Of a DNA stretch of 64,000 nucleotides, positions 32,566 to 43,738 are shown piece by piece. Within the stretch, counting starts at the first letter, position 1; every line of letters begins with the position of its first letter. This stretch comes from Gloeopeniophorella convolvens (Eukaryota > Basidiomycota > Agaricomycetes > Russulales): assembly GCA_022496205.1 (NCBI GenBank), contig WTXD01000044.1, positions 163,250 through 227,249 on the forward strand, written 5' to 3'. The position numbers and the translations under genes are program-made. Under the pieces are notes generated by a model. The model did no database searches. It was not told the origin of the DNA and saw nothing but the letters and a program-made list of their open reading frames with translations.

Positions 32566-32743
32566 CAGTCAAACCTGTCTTAACCCATAGCCCTCGGTGG
32601 AAGCCCAAAGCTATGGGTTATGACAGGTTATGGGGTTTGGGAGGCACCGGTGGGCCCAAATCTGTGTTTTCGTGGACCGAAAAACCTATGGGTTATTGCA
32701 GGTTATGGCTTATCACGGGTATGGGTTATGACAGGTTTGACTG
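32566..32743. mobile_element. TA-flanked MITE (178 bp) between GNAT paralogues
   Basis: Ends CAGTCAAACCTGTCTTAACC and (reverse complement of right) CAGTCAAACCTGTCATAACC: 24 bp with one mismatch. TA on both sides (32564-32565, 32744-32745). The interior repeats a CTATGGGTTATGACAGGTTATG-like unit several times (near 32611, 32687, 32720), so it is partly built of subterminal repeats. No coding capacity. Typical Tc1/mariner-type MITE. Confidence 0.8.
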
Positions 32744-32975
32744 TACCTCACAGTTTGGCTAATTGGAAGAAGTCGAACCCGCGCCACAGAACGATGATGG
32801 AAGGCCCGAGATGAAGGGATACTGGTATCCCGCAGGGCACGAATGAATGCACATTCAATGTCGTACGTGAACAAGGGACTTGGGACCACTGATGTACCCG
32901 ACCACCATCTTCTCAGGCCCGCGGCTCCTCCCACATTCCTCCTAGACAATTCTGTCAAGTAGACCTACGCGTTGA

Positions 32976-33731
32976 CTATGTCTGGCGATCGATGACCTTG
33001 TCAACATGCTCTCTGCCCCCCTTTTCCCAGTCGTCCGCGCAGAATGACAGATACTTGTTGTCCCGCGCCGGTCGTCCAGTCGGGTCGCCCTCCCGGGGCT
33101 GAGACCCATTGCCTTCCTTGCCTTCAGGGAGAATCCAGTGCCAGCGGAGGGTACCCTCTGGCTTGAACCCCATTCGAGTGGCGGTGTTGAACGACGCCGC
33201 GTTGTATGAGTGTGTGACCCACTGCACACGGCGCAGCCCAAGGCCGGGGTGCGGCGCTGTAGGAAGCTCCAAACTGTAGCGCAGAAGTATGCCAACCGCA
33301 TTGGATGTGACGTAGGTACGATGGTATGCCTTGAACATGACCACATATCCGATTTCTGTGGACAGGTTGGCGGGTTCGGTCTTGATGAGGCCTATGATGC
33401 CTGCCATCTTGCCGCCACTCGCCTTGTCTATGACTGCAAATAAAACCCAGCCTGGGTCGCGCCTCACGCCCAGCTCGAACCATCGCACGAGTTGGTCAAA
33501 GGATGTGAAGTTGAAGGATATGAAGCGGTGCAACTCGGGTGTCTGCTGGAGCTGGTCCCAGTACTCCTTGGCATGGATCGCCGGAATGAACGGTGTGAGT
33601 TTGACACGCTCCGTTTCCAGGTAACGTTCGTCTATGGGGAGCGAGAAGTTGATGTCATATGGGTCCGGGCCAAGGTACTCGCTGGGCAGTTGGGGATCCT
33701 CCGGACTCTTGTATGAATTGATGTACGCCAT
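32976..33731 (-). CDS. GNAT family N-acetyltransferase, paralogue 2
   Basis: Intronless, 251 residues from MAYINSYKSPEDPQ, the same length as paralogue 1 and colinear with it throughout: YLGPDPYDINFSLP, LETERVKLTPFIPAIHAKEY, GGKMAGIIGLIKTEPANLSTEIGYVVMF, GLGLRRVQWVTHSYNAASFN, TRMGFKPEGTLRWHWILPEG and CADDWEKGGREHVDKVIDR. The acetyl-CoA loop is degenerate compared with the Q/RxxGxG/A consensus in both paralogues, as in many fungal members. It lies tail to tail with paralogue 1. Its start is divergent from a truncated copy of a membrane-protein gene at 34144, and the region upstream of it is duplicated, inverted, near the right end of the window. Confidence 0.9.
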   Translation of the reverse strand: MAYINSYKSPEDPQLPSEYLGPDPYDINFSLPIDERYLETERVKLTPFIPAIHAKEYWDQLQQTPELHRFISFNFTSFDQLVRWFELGVRRDPGWVLFAVIDKASGGKMAGIIGLIKTEPANLSTEIGYVVMFKAYHRTYVTSNAVGILLRYSLELPTAPHPGLGLRRVQWVTHSYNAASFNTATRMGFKPEGTLRWHWILPEGKEGNGSQPREGDPTGRPARDNKYLSFCADDWEKGGREHVDKVIDRQT

Positions 33732-34143
33732 GATGTCTGGGACTGGGGGCGGACTGTCTTTTGCGTCGGCGAAGAACTAGAAAAAGATATGTTTTATGGC
33801 CCCGGTGGTGACTCGACTCAACGCAAGCGCGCCATGGCGCAAGGGCCCGGGGTGAGACGGAGCTCCGTCGCTGTCTCGTCAAATTAACCTTCGTCACGAT
33901 GTCCTTCTCGAAGTTTGAAGAGCGCGCAGGTGCACTGCATAGCAGGCGCCGAGGTGCCCTTGGTGGACGCGTCCGTGAGCTTTTTGAAATCCATGGTCAG
34001 AGGCGAAGCGCGTGTAGTGGTTATGTGGTGGGGAAGAGTCGAATAAGCGCGCAATGGTTCTCTGCGCTTCGGAGTCGCCGACCTCGCCGACCCGGGCTTC
34101 GCCCGGACGGCGAACCCTCAGTCATCTTCACCAGCACTACTCA
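33732..34143. repeat. Duplicated divergent promoter region, copy A
   Basis: 412 bp between the starts of GNAT paralogue 2 (-) and the truncated membrane-protein copy (+). It aligns, in reverse orientation, with 63490-63906 (for example GGTGGTGACTC, GCCATGGCGCAAGGG, ATGTCCTTCTC and CATCTTCACCAGCACTACTC occur in order in both). About 30 kb apart. Confidence 0.8.
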
Positions 34144-34215
34144 ATGTCCGCGTTCGCACAATGCCTGTGCGGCTGGGGGAATAAGCAACATGACCACGTA
34201 CCAAACTTCCAGAGA
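34144..34215 (+). pseudogene. Truncated copy of the two-helix membrane-protein gene
   Basis: ATG TCC GCG TTC GCA CA begins the copy and CACGTACCAAAC follows, matching the first 35 codons of the intact gene at 63489-62713 with an internal deletion of about 15 nt (the segment encoding LFQRG). After about 34215 the similarity stops; neither the membrane helices nor exon 2 of the intact gene are found downstream. The start codon is kept, so a short unrelated peptide could be made, but the gene is broken as a membrane-protein gene. Confidence 0.7.
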
Positions 34216-34780
34216 GGTGCACGCAATGGACCCCAAAGGCTAATCGCAGGCGGAGCTCGACGAGCTGATGATCATCGACTTGACATGAGGCCGCGGTCCC
34301 CGAGCCATAGAGCTTTCTTGTCGGCGCATGACCAGCGTTGCTCGCCTTTGCGTATGAGGCGCCGACAGCGCTCCTCCGCCGTACCCCGTATTGACCATCC
34401 GGCCGCCACAAAGCCGGTACTTGCAGCACCTTAAAGTATTAGCACCACAGGTTCCGGTTCTGGGTCACGGATCTCTTCATCTTGCTCTCTCACGTACAAC
34501 CATCCAATATATCATCGCAGGTATCGTTATTCAGAGTATCATAAGATGTCAGTAGATGGGAATAAGTGGGAATACTAAAAGTGGTGTAAATGGGACCCAG
34601 TCGTGATGATGATCCTCGCTATGATGTTAGAGTAACGCGACTGTGTCGTACGTACTCTACAGTAAGGTACATATGGCAGTCAGTCGCGCAGCGGTGAGAT
34701 CTAGCAGTGCAGCCTGCAGGTATTACTTATGGAATATATATCGACCCGAGTTCGGCGGGCGGCGGCCGCTAACACTAGTG
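34216..34780. other. Intergenic region, no gene seen
   Basis: About 565 bp between the truncated copy and the stop of the ABC transporter gene. No feature is recognised. Confidence 0.4.
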
Positions 34781-37700
34781 CTACCGCTTGCTGAGCGCCT
34801 GCAGCTGCACGTACTCGTAGTACCCGCCGCGGAGCTCGAGGAGCTGGTCGTGCGTGCCGTGCTCGCTGACCGCGCCGTCCTTGATAAAGTAGATGCAGTC
34901 CGCGTTCTGGATCGTCGACAGCCGGTGCGCGATCGCGATCGTCGTCCGGCCCTTGGCGGCCCTGTCCAGCGCGTCCTGGACGACCTTCTCCGAGTTCGAG
35001 TCGAGCGCAGACGTCGCCTCGTCCAGGAGCAGGACCTTGGGGTTGCGCAACAGCGCGCGCGCGATGGCGATGCGTTCTGCTCTCGGGGTTAGCGCTGAGG
35101 GAGCAGGCGCTGGGCGCAAAGTGTGCACGCACGCTTCTGTCCTCCGGATAACTGCGAACCCTTTCCACCAACCTCGGTATTAAAACCTCTGTAAAAACGC
35201 GCTTCAGCGCCTGTTATGGAGAATGACGCTGCGCACACGTACTCAGGCAAGCCCTGGATAAAGTCGAGGATATTCGCGTTCCGGCAAGCCTCCTCGAGCT
35301 CCTCCTGCGTGACCTCCTCCCGCGGCTTCGTCGCGCCGAGCAGAATGTTGAAGCGGATCGTGCCCGCATACAACGTCTACAGAAGATGTTGTCAGAAGCA
35401 GCTCCGAGAACCCGGGAAAAAGTTCCCTTACCGGTTCCTGCGAAACGAGCGCTAGGTTCTTCCGGTATTCCCGCAGGTTGAGGTCTGTGATGGGCTTGTT
35501 GTCGAGGTAGACCGTGCCCGCCTGGGGATCGTAGAACCGCTCCACTAGCTGGATACTACACGGGTGTTAGCGCGCGCCATCAAAGGCTATCACCGACGCA
35601 AGCAAGCAAGAGATCGCACGCACACAGTACTCTTCCCGCACCCGCTGGCGCCCACGAGCGCCACGTACGACCCGGGCTTGACCTCAAGCGACAGCTCACG
35701 CAGCACGCGCACGCCCGGGCGCGTGGGGTAGCGGAAGTGGATGCCCTCGAGGCGGACGTGGCCGCGCACGTTCTGGGGGAGCTTGCCCTCGTCCGACTCC
35801 GAGTCGATCTCGGGCGTCGAGTCGAGCAGGCGGATGATGTTCGCGGCCGAGGAGCTCGCAGACGACACGTCCGGCACGAACGAGAAGGCGTTGCCCGCCT
35901 GGATGGAGCCAAAGACGGTGCTCTGCGCGCGCCATTGTCAGCCATCGGGGGGCGCTGGAGAGCGGCTGTACACGCGCACCATGATACCGAGGAAGAAGTT
36001 TGTCGTCGAGAACTCCCGGAACGACACCAGCCGCGCGCCGTACCAGAACACGAGCGCGGTGACCCAGAACGCGGCCGCCTGGGAGAGCGCATACAGCAGG
36101 TTGCTCCAGATCGCAGTCCTGTTCGACTTGGCCATCGTCTCGCCGAGGCTGTCGCTGTACTGCGCCAGGCAGTCGCCTTCGCGCGTGAGCGACGCGACAG
36201 TGCGGATAGACCCGGCGGCCTCGCACGCGAGCTGCGCGGATGCCTCGTGGGCCTTCTTGTTCTGCTGGTCCTTGAGAACGACCACCCGCTGTACAGCTCG
36301 AGGTAAGAACAAATCGAAGACCGGAGGCTGCTGATGAGACACACCAGACGGATGTAGCCAGTCGAGAGAACAAAGGGAAGGCAACCTGTCGAATGATCAG
36401 TACATGTCGGCGAAGAGTTCATTGCAGACTCACCTATACCAACAAGGCCAATCTTCCAGATGAAGACGAGACCGAGCAGGATACCGACGACGAGGGTGGC
36501 GAGGCTCTGCAAGATACTATAGCACAGCACCTGAGCAATCTCAGACCGATCTCATGAGGACACACACGCACGCTCCCAAAGTGATGCCAGCCAAGCCGTA
36601 GATCTTCTGCGGGCCATCGCTCAGACTCGACACGATGGCTCCCGTCTGACACAACGTAAGCAATCTAAACGCAGACCTGAGCAACCAGACTCACGTTGTT
36701 CTCGTCCCTGTCAAAGTACTCGACTGAATAGCACATCAGCTACAAGGCACACAAAGCGCATCCGCAAAACAACTGACTGTCCTGCCGCAGCAGCGCACGG
36801 AAACTGCGCATCCGCAGCTTACGCGAGAGCGACGCTGCCGACGTCGCAAAGAAGTAGTTCTGAAAGCCGGTGGCGAACAGCGCCACGATGGCGATAACGA
36901 AGAGCCTGCCGACGGCATTAGAAACACACGAGCAGGGGACACCGGCGACCCGCGGACTGTAAGTACTCACCACAGCGCAAAGCGGTCGCCCGAGTGGCGG
37001 CGCTCGGCCGCGGTGGGGAGGGAGAAGCCCGTGAGCGCGTGCGCTAGTGGGCGTCGCGTAAGCCGCCGGTCTTGCGCAGCCGAACCGCACGAACAGAGCA
37101 CACGCACCGTACACGATACCGAAAGACGGGTAGATCGCCCCGGAGACTATAAACCGGCACGCTCAGCCCGCTACCCCTGCGCACAACGACCGGACGCGAC
37201 TCACTGATAGCAGCCACGGCGCCCAGGAGGTAGTTCTTCCACTCGGACGAGTTGATCTTGCCCATGCGCTTGAAGAGGTAATAGAAAGTATAGTCCTCCT
37301 TCCCCGCGCGCGCCTCCCTCTCGTACTGGCGCTGCTCGAGCGCCGCGCTCGCGAGCGACCGGTGCGTCTCCTGCCGCCCGAGCGGCACCTCGTCGCGCGG
37401 GTCCTTTTCGAACGGCACCTTGACGTCCTCCGCCGACTCGTCCGCCGACTCTTCCGCGTCTGCGCCCGAGGTCTCTTCGATGCGGTCCTCCGTCGCGGCG
37501 CCCGCCGTGCTCTCCTGCGCCTCGCGCAGCTTCTGCGCCGCCACGAGGCGCGCGTACGCGCCGCCCTCGTTGCGCAGCAGCTCGTCGTGGCGGCCCTGCT
37601 CGATCACGACGCCGTCGCCCATGACGTAGATGCAGTCCGCGTCCTTGATCGTCGAGAGCCGATGCGCGATTGTGATCGTCGTGCGCCCCGCGGCGGCCTT

Positions 37701-39950
37701 GTCGAGCGCGTTCTGCACGATGCCCTCGGACTGCGTGTCGAGCGCGGACGTCGCCTCGTCAAGCAGCAGGATGCGCGGGTCCGAGACGATCGCGCGCGCG
37801 ATCGCAACGCGCTGCTTCTGCCCTCCGGAAAGGAGGAAGCCGCGCTCGCCGACCATCGTGTCGTAGCCGAGCGGGAGCTTGGAGATGAACGAGTCGGCGT
37901 TTGCTTTGATGCAGGCCTCCTTTACGAGTGCGAACTTCTCGTCGGGGCTGGAGTTCTCGTAGGGCGTGCTGATGAGTCCGTACTCGACGTTGCCTCTGAT
38001 GGTAGTTGCGAAGAGCGTCGGCTCCTGCGATACCAGTCCGATCTGCGAGCGAAGCCAATTGACGTTGAGGTCCTTGAGGTTGACACCGTCCAGGTAGACG
38101 GCACCAGAAGTCGGATCATAGAAGCGCTCGACGAGGTTAACCGAGGTAGACTTGCCGGACCCAGAGGCCCCAACAAGCGCAGCGGTTTTGCCGGCAGGGA
38201 AGGTCAGGTTCAAGTTCTTCACGACTCGCACGTCGGGTCGCGATGGATAGCTGAAATCGACATTCTCGAACCTGATGGTGCCTTCGACCTTCTCGGGCTT
38301 TGAACCCTCCTCGCTCGCAGAATCGATGGAAGGGACGCGATCGATGGTAGCATATAATTTGGCGGCGGCAGCCCGCCCGTTAGTAATGGCTATGTTTGTC
38401 AGTCTGAGACCGCTTTGGCATGAGTAGAAGCTCGAGCGCTCACCTTGCATCTCTGGTGCCATGAGGGCCAGAGAAAACGATCCGATGAGGATAGACAAGA
38501 ATACATTGATGATCTGTCCAGGTGTGGCGTGGCCTTCGTTGATGAGCGTCGTGCCAAAGTCGAAAGCTGGGTGCGGAACGCAAGGATTAATAAAAACCAG
38601 CCGCACGAGAACCGTGAAACGCTAACCTAGGGCGTAGGCGGAGTAGATGATGAAAAAGAACACCGCGGAACCGCCACCGTTCCACATCGCAGCCTTTGCA
38701 TCCATCGTGTAGGCCTTATCGACAGCGCCTTCATACAAAGAGGCAAGGATCGTCTGCGTCCCAAACGCTTTTGCAGTACGGATGGAAGAGACGACTTCCT
38801 CTGCGATCGTTCCACCATCGGCAACATGCTTGAGGGAGAGCCTGCACAAGGAACGGAAGCTATCAGAAACTACCTCACGCGCCGCGCTGTGTCACTTACT
38901 GCATGTACTTGGATAGGAACTTGCCCATGACTGCGCCAGTGATTATGATGCAGGGGAGAATGGAAGACATAGCCAAGGCGAGCCTCCAGTTGCGAATGTA
39001 CGCCAAGACGAAGCCGGCTACAAAGGCTGACAGAAAGTTGACGACGAGGGCGACCTTTTCGGATATACCTTGCTGAACCAAGTCTGCGAGCGAAGACATC
39101 AGGCGCCTCTCGGACTGGGATCTCCGGATGACGTACGGGTATCTGTCTGAATGCGTGTGGCGACTTCTCCCGCCCCAACGTTGTCGAAGAACGCGATATC
39201 CTGACGGAGGATTGCCTTTAAATAGTGCTCGCGAACACGTTTAGCGGTGAGCTCTGCGGTGTAGACCCATATCTGCATGTAGATGTACGTGCAGATGAAC
39301 AGCGCGATGCCTACGATGACATCATGATGAGCGGATGCAACCAATCGGCGATGGAAAAGGTCGCACCGATATATGCCAAGTAGGACGCATCCTTGGCGGC
39401 GGTACGACGGAACGTGGCTGCTGTACTGTCTAGTCTCGCGACCGAGTCAGGGTTGTTCGGGTCGAGAGCGGTCACGGCCGCGCCAAAAACGACAAAGTCT
39501 TGCGTCAGATTACCGAACAGCAAGCTGATCAGCGGCTACAGGATGGCATGTGAGCCTACGACGTGTGCGCAAGACGAGAGGACGAAGCAGCAGACCTGGG
39601 TGACACCAGCCACTGACGCGGCGACCAGGCCGATGGCATTGAGAATGAGTTCGTTCCGCGTGGAGAAGCTTCATGTGCGAGATTAGCGCATGCGGCGACA
39701 GGCAGGGATTCGTGTTCCCAGAAGGACATGCAACTGACCGAAAGAGCTGCGCGAACGAGACGGGGTTGACCTTCTCCTCCGCAGGTGGGGTGAGCTCGGG
39801 ACTGGCGGCGCTGTCGGAGACGGAGGCGGCGTAGGTGTCTACCTCCTGCTTTCCTTTTTGCCAGAAGCGGACGCTGAGGCGGCGCGAGGCGGGTGCGGTG
39901 GGGGAGGCGGGTGGGGAGGACTTTTCGCCGGAGGAGTCTTCGGACGGCAT
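34781..39950 (-). CDS. ABCB-type multidrug transporter, full length
   Basis: Twenty-one exons give 1339 residues: 39950-39739, 39668-39596, 39535-39367, 39310-39137, 39083-38900, 38841-38627, 38566-38444, 38389-37205, 37146-37108, 37043-36971, 36905-36778, 36723-36695, 36645-36572, 36516-36434, 36385-36345, 36288-35980, 35922-35624, 35555-35432, 35376-35243, 35188-35133, 35076-34781. Layout is TMD1-NBD1-TMD2-NBD2, as in P-glycoprotein and a-factor-type exporters. NBD1: Walker [10 protein letters not shown], signature LLSGGQKQR, Walker [16 protein letters not shown]2: Walker [10 protein letters not shown], signature LSGGQKQR, Walker [13 protein letters not shown]. Both sites look catalytically complete. 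The N-terminal 60 residues are Ser/Pro-rich and cytosolic. The linker after NBD1 is highly acidic ([16 protein letters not shown]). Broad-specificity export of hydrophobic compounds at the plasma membrane is expected from the family; the substrate is not known. Confidence 0.95.
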
Positions 39951-41110
39951 GGACGTCGAAGGGACGAGTAGCGGAGAGGGAAAAGAGAAAGGGCCAAGAG
40001 GTGCTAAAGACTGACAGGAACATCCAGGTTCCGCATTTGGGTTTTGTACCCATGGCTCAGGTGATGTCGCGTGGAAGCAGAAGCTGCGGGCCCCGACAGC
40101 GCAGCCGTAGGCAGCCGTCCATGATTGACTCGACCGTCCCCTCGTCCCATCGTCCCGCCAAGCTTCCTACCCAGCGCCCGGCTTGTCCTGACATGGGTTC
40201 TGATGCTGCGGTTGTACCAGCGGCGGCTGGTTCCTTGCTGCGCGACGTGCGGGGGGGCTGAGGAGGTGGGATTATCGACGACCGTATATGGTGCGAGCAT
40301 TTCCCGATCTCAGATCCGCCGGCATTACGTCCCCTGAGCGCCTATATCGCCCTGCCCTGACTCACTGCTTCGCGCTGGCTTCGTGCCTGCACAGTGCAAA
40401 CAGCCTTCAACGTTCTCTTTCTTCAGGCTTCGGCGCTCAGTGCTTCCGTTTCAGCCCTCCAATCCCCCTAGGGACGCGGAGGTCACTTTAATGTAATGCA
40501 CCCTACTGAAATATATTATGATGGGAATTCACAGCGATTTTTGATCGTCCGACGTTCGATAGCGCAATGTTGATGAGGCCGTGGCACGGACGCGGGCCGG
40601 GAAGACAGGGTCCGTGCACGTGCTGGTCCGTGACAGTCGTCGGTCGGTCGTCGGCCTCCAAGGCTCCAACTGTCCCTTTCTCAAGGAGTGGCCTCATTGG
40701 CTGTTCATTGGCCGGAGTGTCGCGCGATAGACTCGTTCCAGTAATCGCCAATCTGAAGTTTGAACGTAGTACCGGACGATCAATTCGAAACTTGCTGGGA
40801 CAGAGTCTCGGATCCCCCAGTCGCTACTTAAAATATTTCAGGGTGTGATTGCGTGCCAGGAGAGTGCTGGGGTACTTAGGCTCTCGCCTGCTACACGCAG
40901 CTCTGCACGCGCGAACGCAATCGCGGAACACAGAATCCGACACCACCCTCCTCCAATGCCGAGCGTTCTCTCGGCCTGTTGGGATGATCACTGGAGCATG
41001 CGCGGGGCAGCCCACGTAACCCCAACGTGACTTTGGGGCGCACCACCAGTTTAAGGGGTGCAGCGCGACCCAGACCCACACACGTTTCTCACAGGCTCTC
41101 TCCTCTCGCC
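39951..41110. other. Divergent intergenic region, ABC transporter / lipase
   Basis: About 1.16 kb between two divergent start codons. No RNA gene, repeat or further exon was recognised. Confidence 0.4.
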
Positions 41111-42376
41111 ATGTCCAGCTTCACCGAGGCCTGGCTCCCCGGCCCCAACGCCGCCTCCTTCTACACCCGCACCTACACCCCCGCCTCGGGCTCCCCGCGC
41201 GCCGCCGTCGTCTTCATCCACGGCTTTATCGAGCACGTCGCGCGCTACGAGCACGTGCACCGCCGCTGGGCGGACGCCGGCTTCGCCGTCTTCACCTTCG
41301 ACCAGCGCGGCTTTGGCCGCACCGCGCTCGACCCGAAGAAGGCGCCCAGCGCCGTCTACGGGCGCACGGGCGACGCGGACCAGATCCCGGACATCGCGTG
41401 GGCGCTGCGCGTCGCGCAGGAGGCGCACCCCACCGTGCCGCTCTTCCTCATGGGCCACTCCATGGTGCGTGCGCCGTGTCTATACGTGCGCTAGCGACGC
41501 GTGCTCATGTGCGCGCAGGGCGGCGGCCTCGCCCTGTCGTTCGCAACGCGCGCGAGCACGCAGGACAGCGTCGCGCAGCTGTCGGGCATCATCGCGACGA
41601 GCCCGTGCATCCGCCTCACCAAGCCGCCCGCGGGCATCGCGCGCTGGCTCGGCAGCCGCGCGCGCACGCTCTTCCCGAACCAGAACATCCCCGCGTCCGT
41701 CGAGGCCAAGGTACGTGTGCCGCTGCGCCCCACAGCGAGCGAGTTGACCCACAAGGAACGCCGCGCGCGCGCTGCAGTACCTGTCCCACGACCCCGCCGT
41801 GGTGAAGGATAACGAGACGGACCCTCTGATCCGACGCAATGCGTCGCTGCGCGCGGTCGATGACATGTTGAATAGGGTGTGTTGGTGTGACAGGGGGTAG
41901 CCAGCGCGCATGTCTGATAAGAACCTCGTGCAGGGTGAGAACTTGATTACCAAGGACTACAAAAAGTGGCCCACTGCTCTCCCGGTGCGACTCGCCACCG
42001 CACTGCTCGTCTCGCGTCGCTGACCTCGCACAGCTCTTTGTTGTACACGGCACAGAGGACATGGTACGCGCGCGCACTGTCCCCCTTGGAACACGCGTTC
42101 TAACACGTGACATCGTCAGGTCTGCTCCGTCGAAGCATCAAAGCAGTTCGTGGAGAAGGTCCCTGCAAGCGACAAGAAGATTTCACTGTACGAGGTTCGT
42201 TTCATCCGCCCTGCCCGAGTCGGACAACACGCTGATTGCGCGTGCTCGTTGATCAGGGCGGCTTCCACGAGCTCCAGAACGAGCCAGACGGCGTCAAGGA
42301 GAAATTCACGGACGAGATCATTGCTTGGGCTGTGGAGCACTTCCCGACGGGTTCCGCTACGCAGGCCAAGCTTTGA
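41111..42376 (+). CDS. Monoacylglycerol lipase (serine hydrolase, YJU3-like)
   Basis: Seven exons (41111-41464, 41519-41710, 41778-41876, 41934-41984, 42034-42063, 42120-42194, 42257-42376) give 306 residues. Alpha/beta-hydrolase that splits monoacylglycerols to glycerol and fatty acid, usually on lipid droplets or membranes. The family start is AVVFIHGFIEHVARYEHVHR (oxyanion HG), followed by DQRGFGRT. The nucleophile elbow GHSMGG is split exactly by intron 1, and the acid is in FVVHGTEDMVCS and the base in GGFHELQNEPD. The triad is therefore complete. Exon 5 is only 30 nt. Divergent from the ABC transporter and convergent with the clathrin light chain, with stops 180 bp apart. Confidence 0.93.
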
Positions 42377-42555
42377 TCGCACCATCCGCGCTCGTACTGG
42401 TTGTTCGTTGTCACATGTACTATCGCCCACCTGTCTCCTGTCTTGTCTTAGAGCATCGTTATGCTATGCGCAGCCTCAATTCCGGTCATCATAAGAATAG
42501 CGATACCATCGTGCGAGCTATCGGTCTACGAAAGCGAATGCGCAGTACGCGCGGC

Positions 42556-43488
42556 TCAGTACCCTGCTGCGCCCGGCGCACTTGCGCCCTCCCGCCGCAG
42601 GCGCAGCAGCACCTCGCGGAAGCGCGAGAGCTCTGTCGTGCCCGGCCCCGCGCGCGCGAGCGTCTTGCTCTGCGAGTTCTGCAGCTCGACCGTGTCGAGG
42701 ATGCGGTCCCACGTCGTGCCGCGCGACAGCGCGTCCGTCAGCGTCCCGAGGTACTCCGCCTCGGCGTCCCTGCCGCACCCGCCACATCAGCAGCGGACGA
42801 GACAGAGAGGAAGGCGCACGCACTTGTTCTCGCGGATCTGGCGCTCGCGCTTGGCGGTGTACTCCTCGTAGAACTGGTCGATCGCGCGCTCGGCCTTCGC
42901 GACCGTCTCCTGGCGGCGCGCCTTGGCCGCGTCGTCGCGCGCCTTGATCTCCTCCGCCTGGCGCTCGCGCCACTCCCTGTCGGCAACCATATCATGTCAG
43001 CAGCCAGCGCGCCGTCAGTGTGCGCGCGGCGCGCACCGGATGGCCTCGGGCTCCTCTGCGTCGAGCTGCTGCGCGAGGATGGGCGTCGCGGAGAGCGCGG
43101 ACTGCTGCGGGCGCGGCGCGAACGTCGGGGTTGCGCCGAACGTGGGCTGCGTGGGCTGCGGGGCGGGCTCCTGCGAGGCGGCGTCAGCGCGCGTGCGTGC
43201 GGCCGGCGCGGGCTGCCGACGCACGGGGGACACGTCGAGCTCAGGGAACTCATTCTCGAACTGTTCGATAGCCTCGTCGGCGTAGCCGGTCACCTTGACC
43301 TCGCGCGGGGGCGGGGGGCTGCTGAAGTCGTGGAGGTCAAAGGCGCCGCCCGGGGCGGGGGGCGCGGTGGCGGGGACGGAGGGCGAGGCGAAGGTGGGGA
43401 GGTCGCCGTCGGCATCGAGGGAGATGTCGGGAAAGGCGGAGGCGGCGCGGTCAAAGTCGATGTCGGCGTCGTTGAGGAGGTCGGCCAT
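42556..43488 (-). CDS. Clathrin light chain
   Basis: Three exons (43488-43037, 42976-42824, 42769-42556) give 272 residues. The light chain binds the clathrin heavy-chain hub and regulates coat assembly in endocytosis and trans-Golgi transport. The N-terminal half is acidic, Pro/Ala-rich and disordered (MADLLNDADIDFDRAASAFP, then FENEFPELD, near the conserved EED-type regulatory patch). The centre is a long heptad helix that binds the heavy chain: EAIREWRERQAEEIKARDDA, AERAIDQFYEEYTAKRERQI. The C-terminus ends in the family segment WDRILDTVELQNSQSKTLAR then FREVLLRLRREG. It shares a 250-bp divergent promoter with the PARG-like gene. Confidence 0.93.
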
Positions 43489-43738
43489 GGTGTGTTGGGT
43501 ACGGGTGCGACAGCTGTGAGCGTCTGGGTCGTCAGAGGCAATTGCGGGCGTGGGAATGTGCGACGGGGAGTGCCGAGGAGCAGCGCTTCGGGAGCAGTTG
43601 GGGAACAGTGGCGAAGGTGACCACATCGCTGGACGCACGCCCACAATGACCAAACTGACCAGCTGACCGCGTGTGCAGACTTATCAGCCTTTGTATGTCT
43701 ATCCCACCGTCCTCGCTCCTCTCGTCGTCACTTCGTCC
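43489..43738. promoter_or_regulatory. Bidirectional promoter, clathrin light chain / PARG-like gene
   Basis: Only 250 bp separate the two divergent start codons, so regulatory elements are necessarily shared. No TATA box is seen on either strand, as expected of a housekeeping pair. Confidence 0.5.

Noticed and set aside
34600..38400. Plus-strand frames of 150-310 codons over the ABC transporter
   Set aside because: The minus strand carries the complete, motif-rich transporter; the opposite frames are GC-driven shadows.
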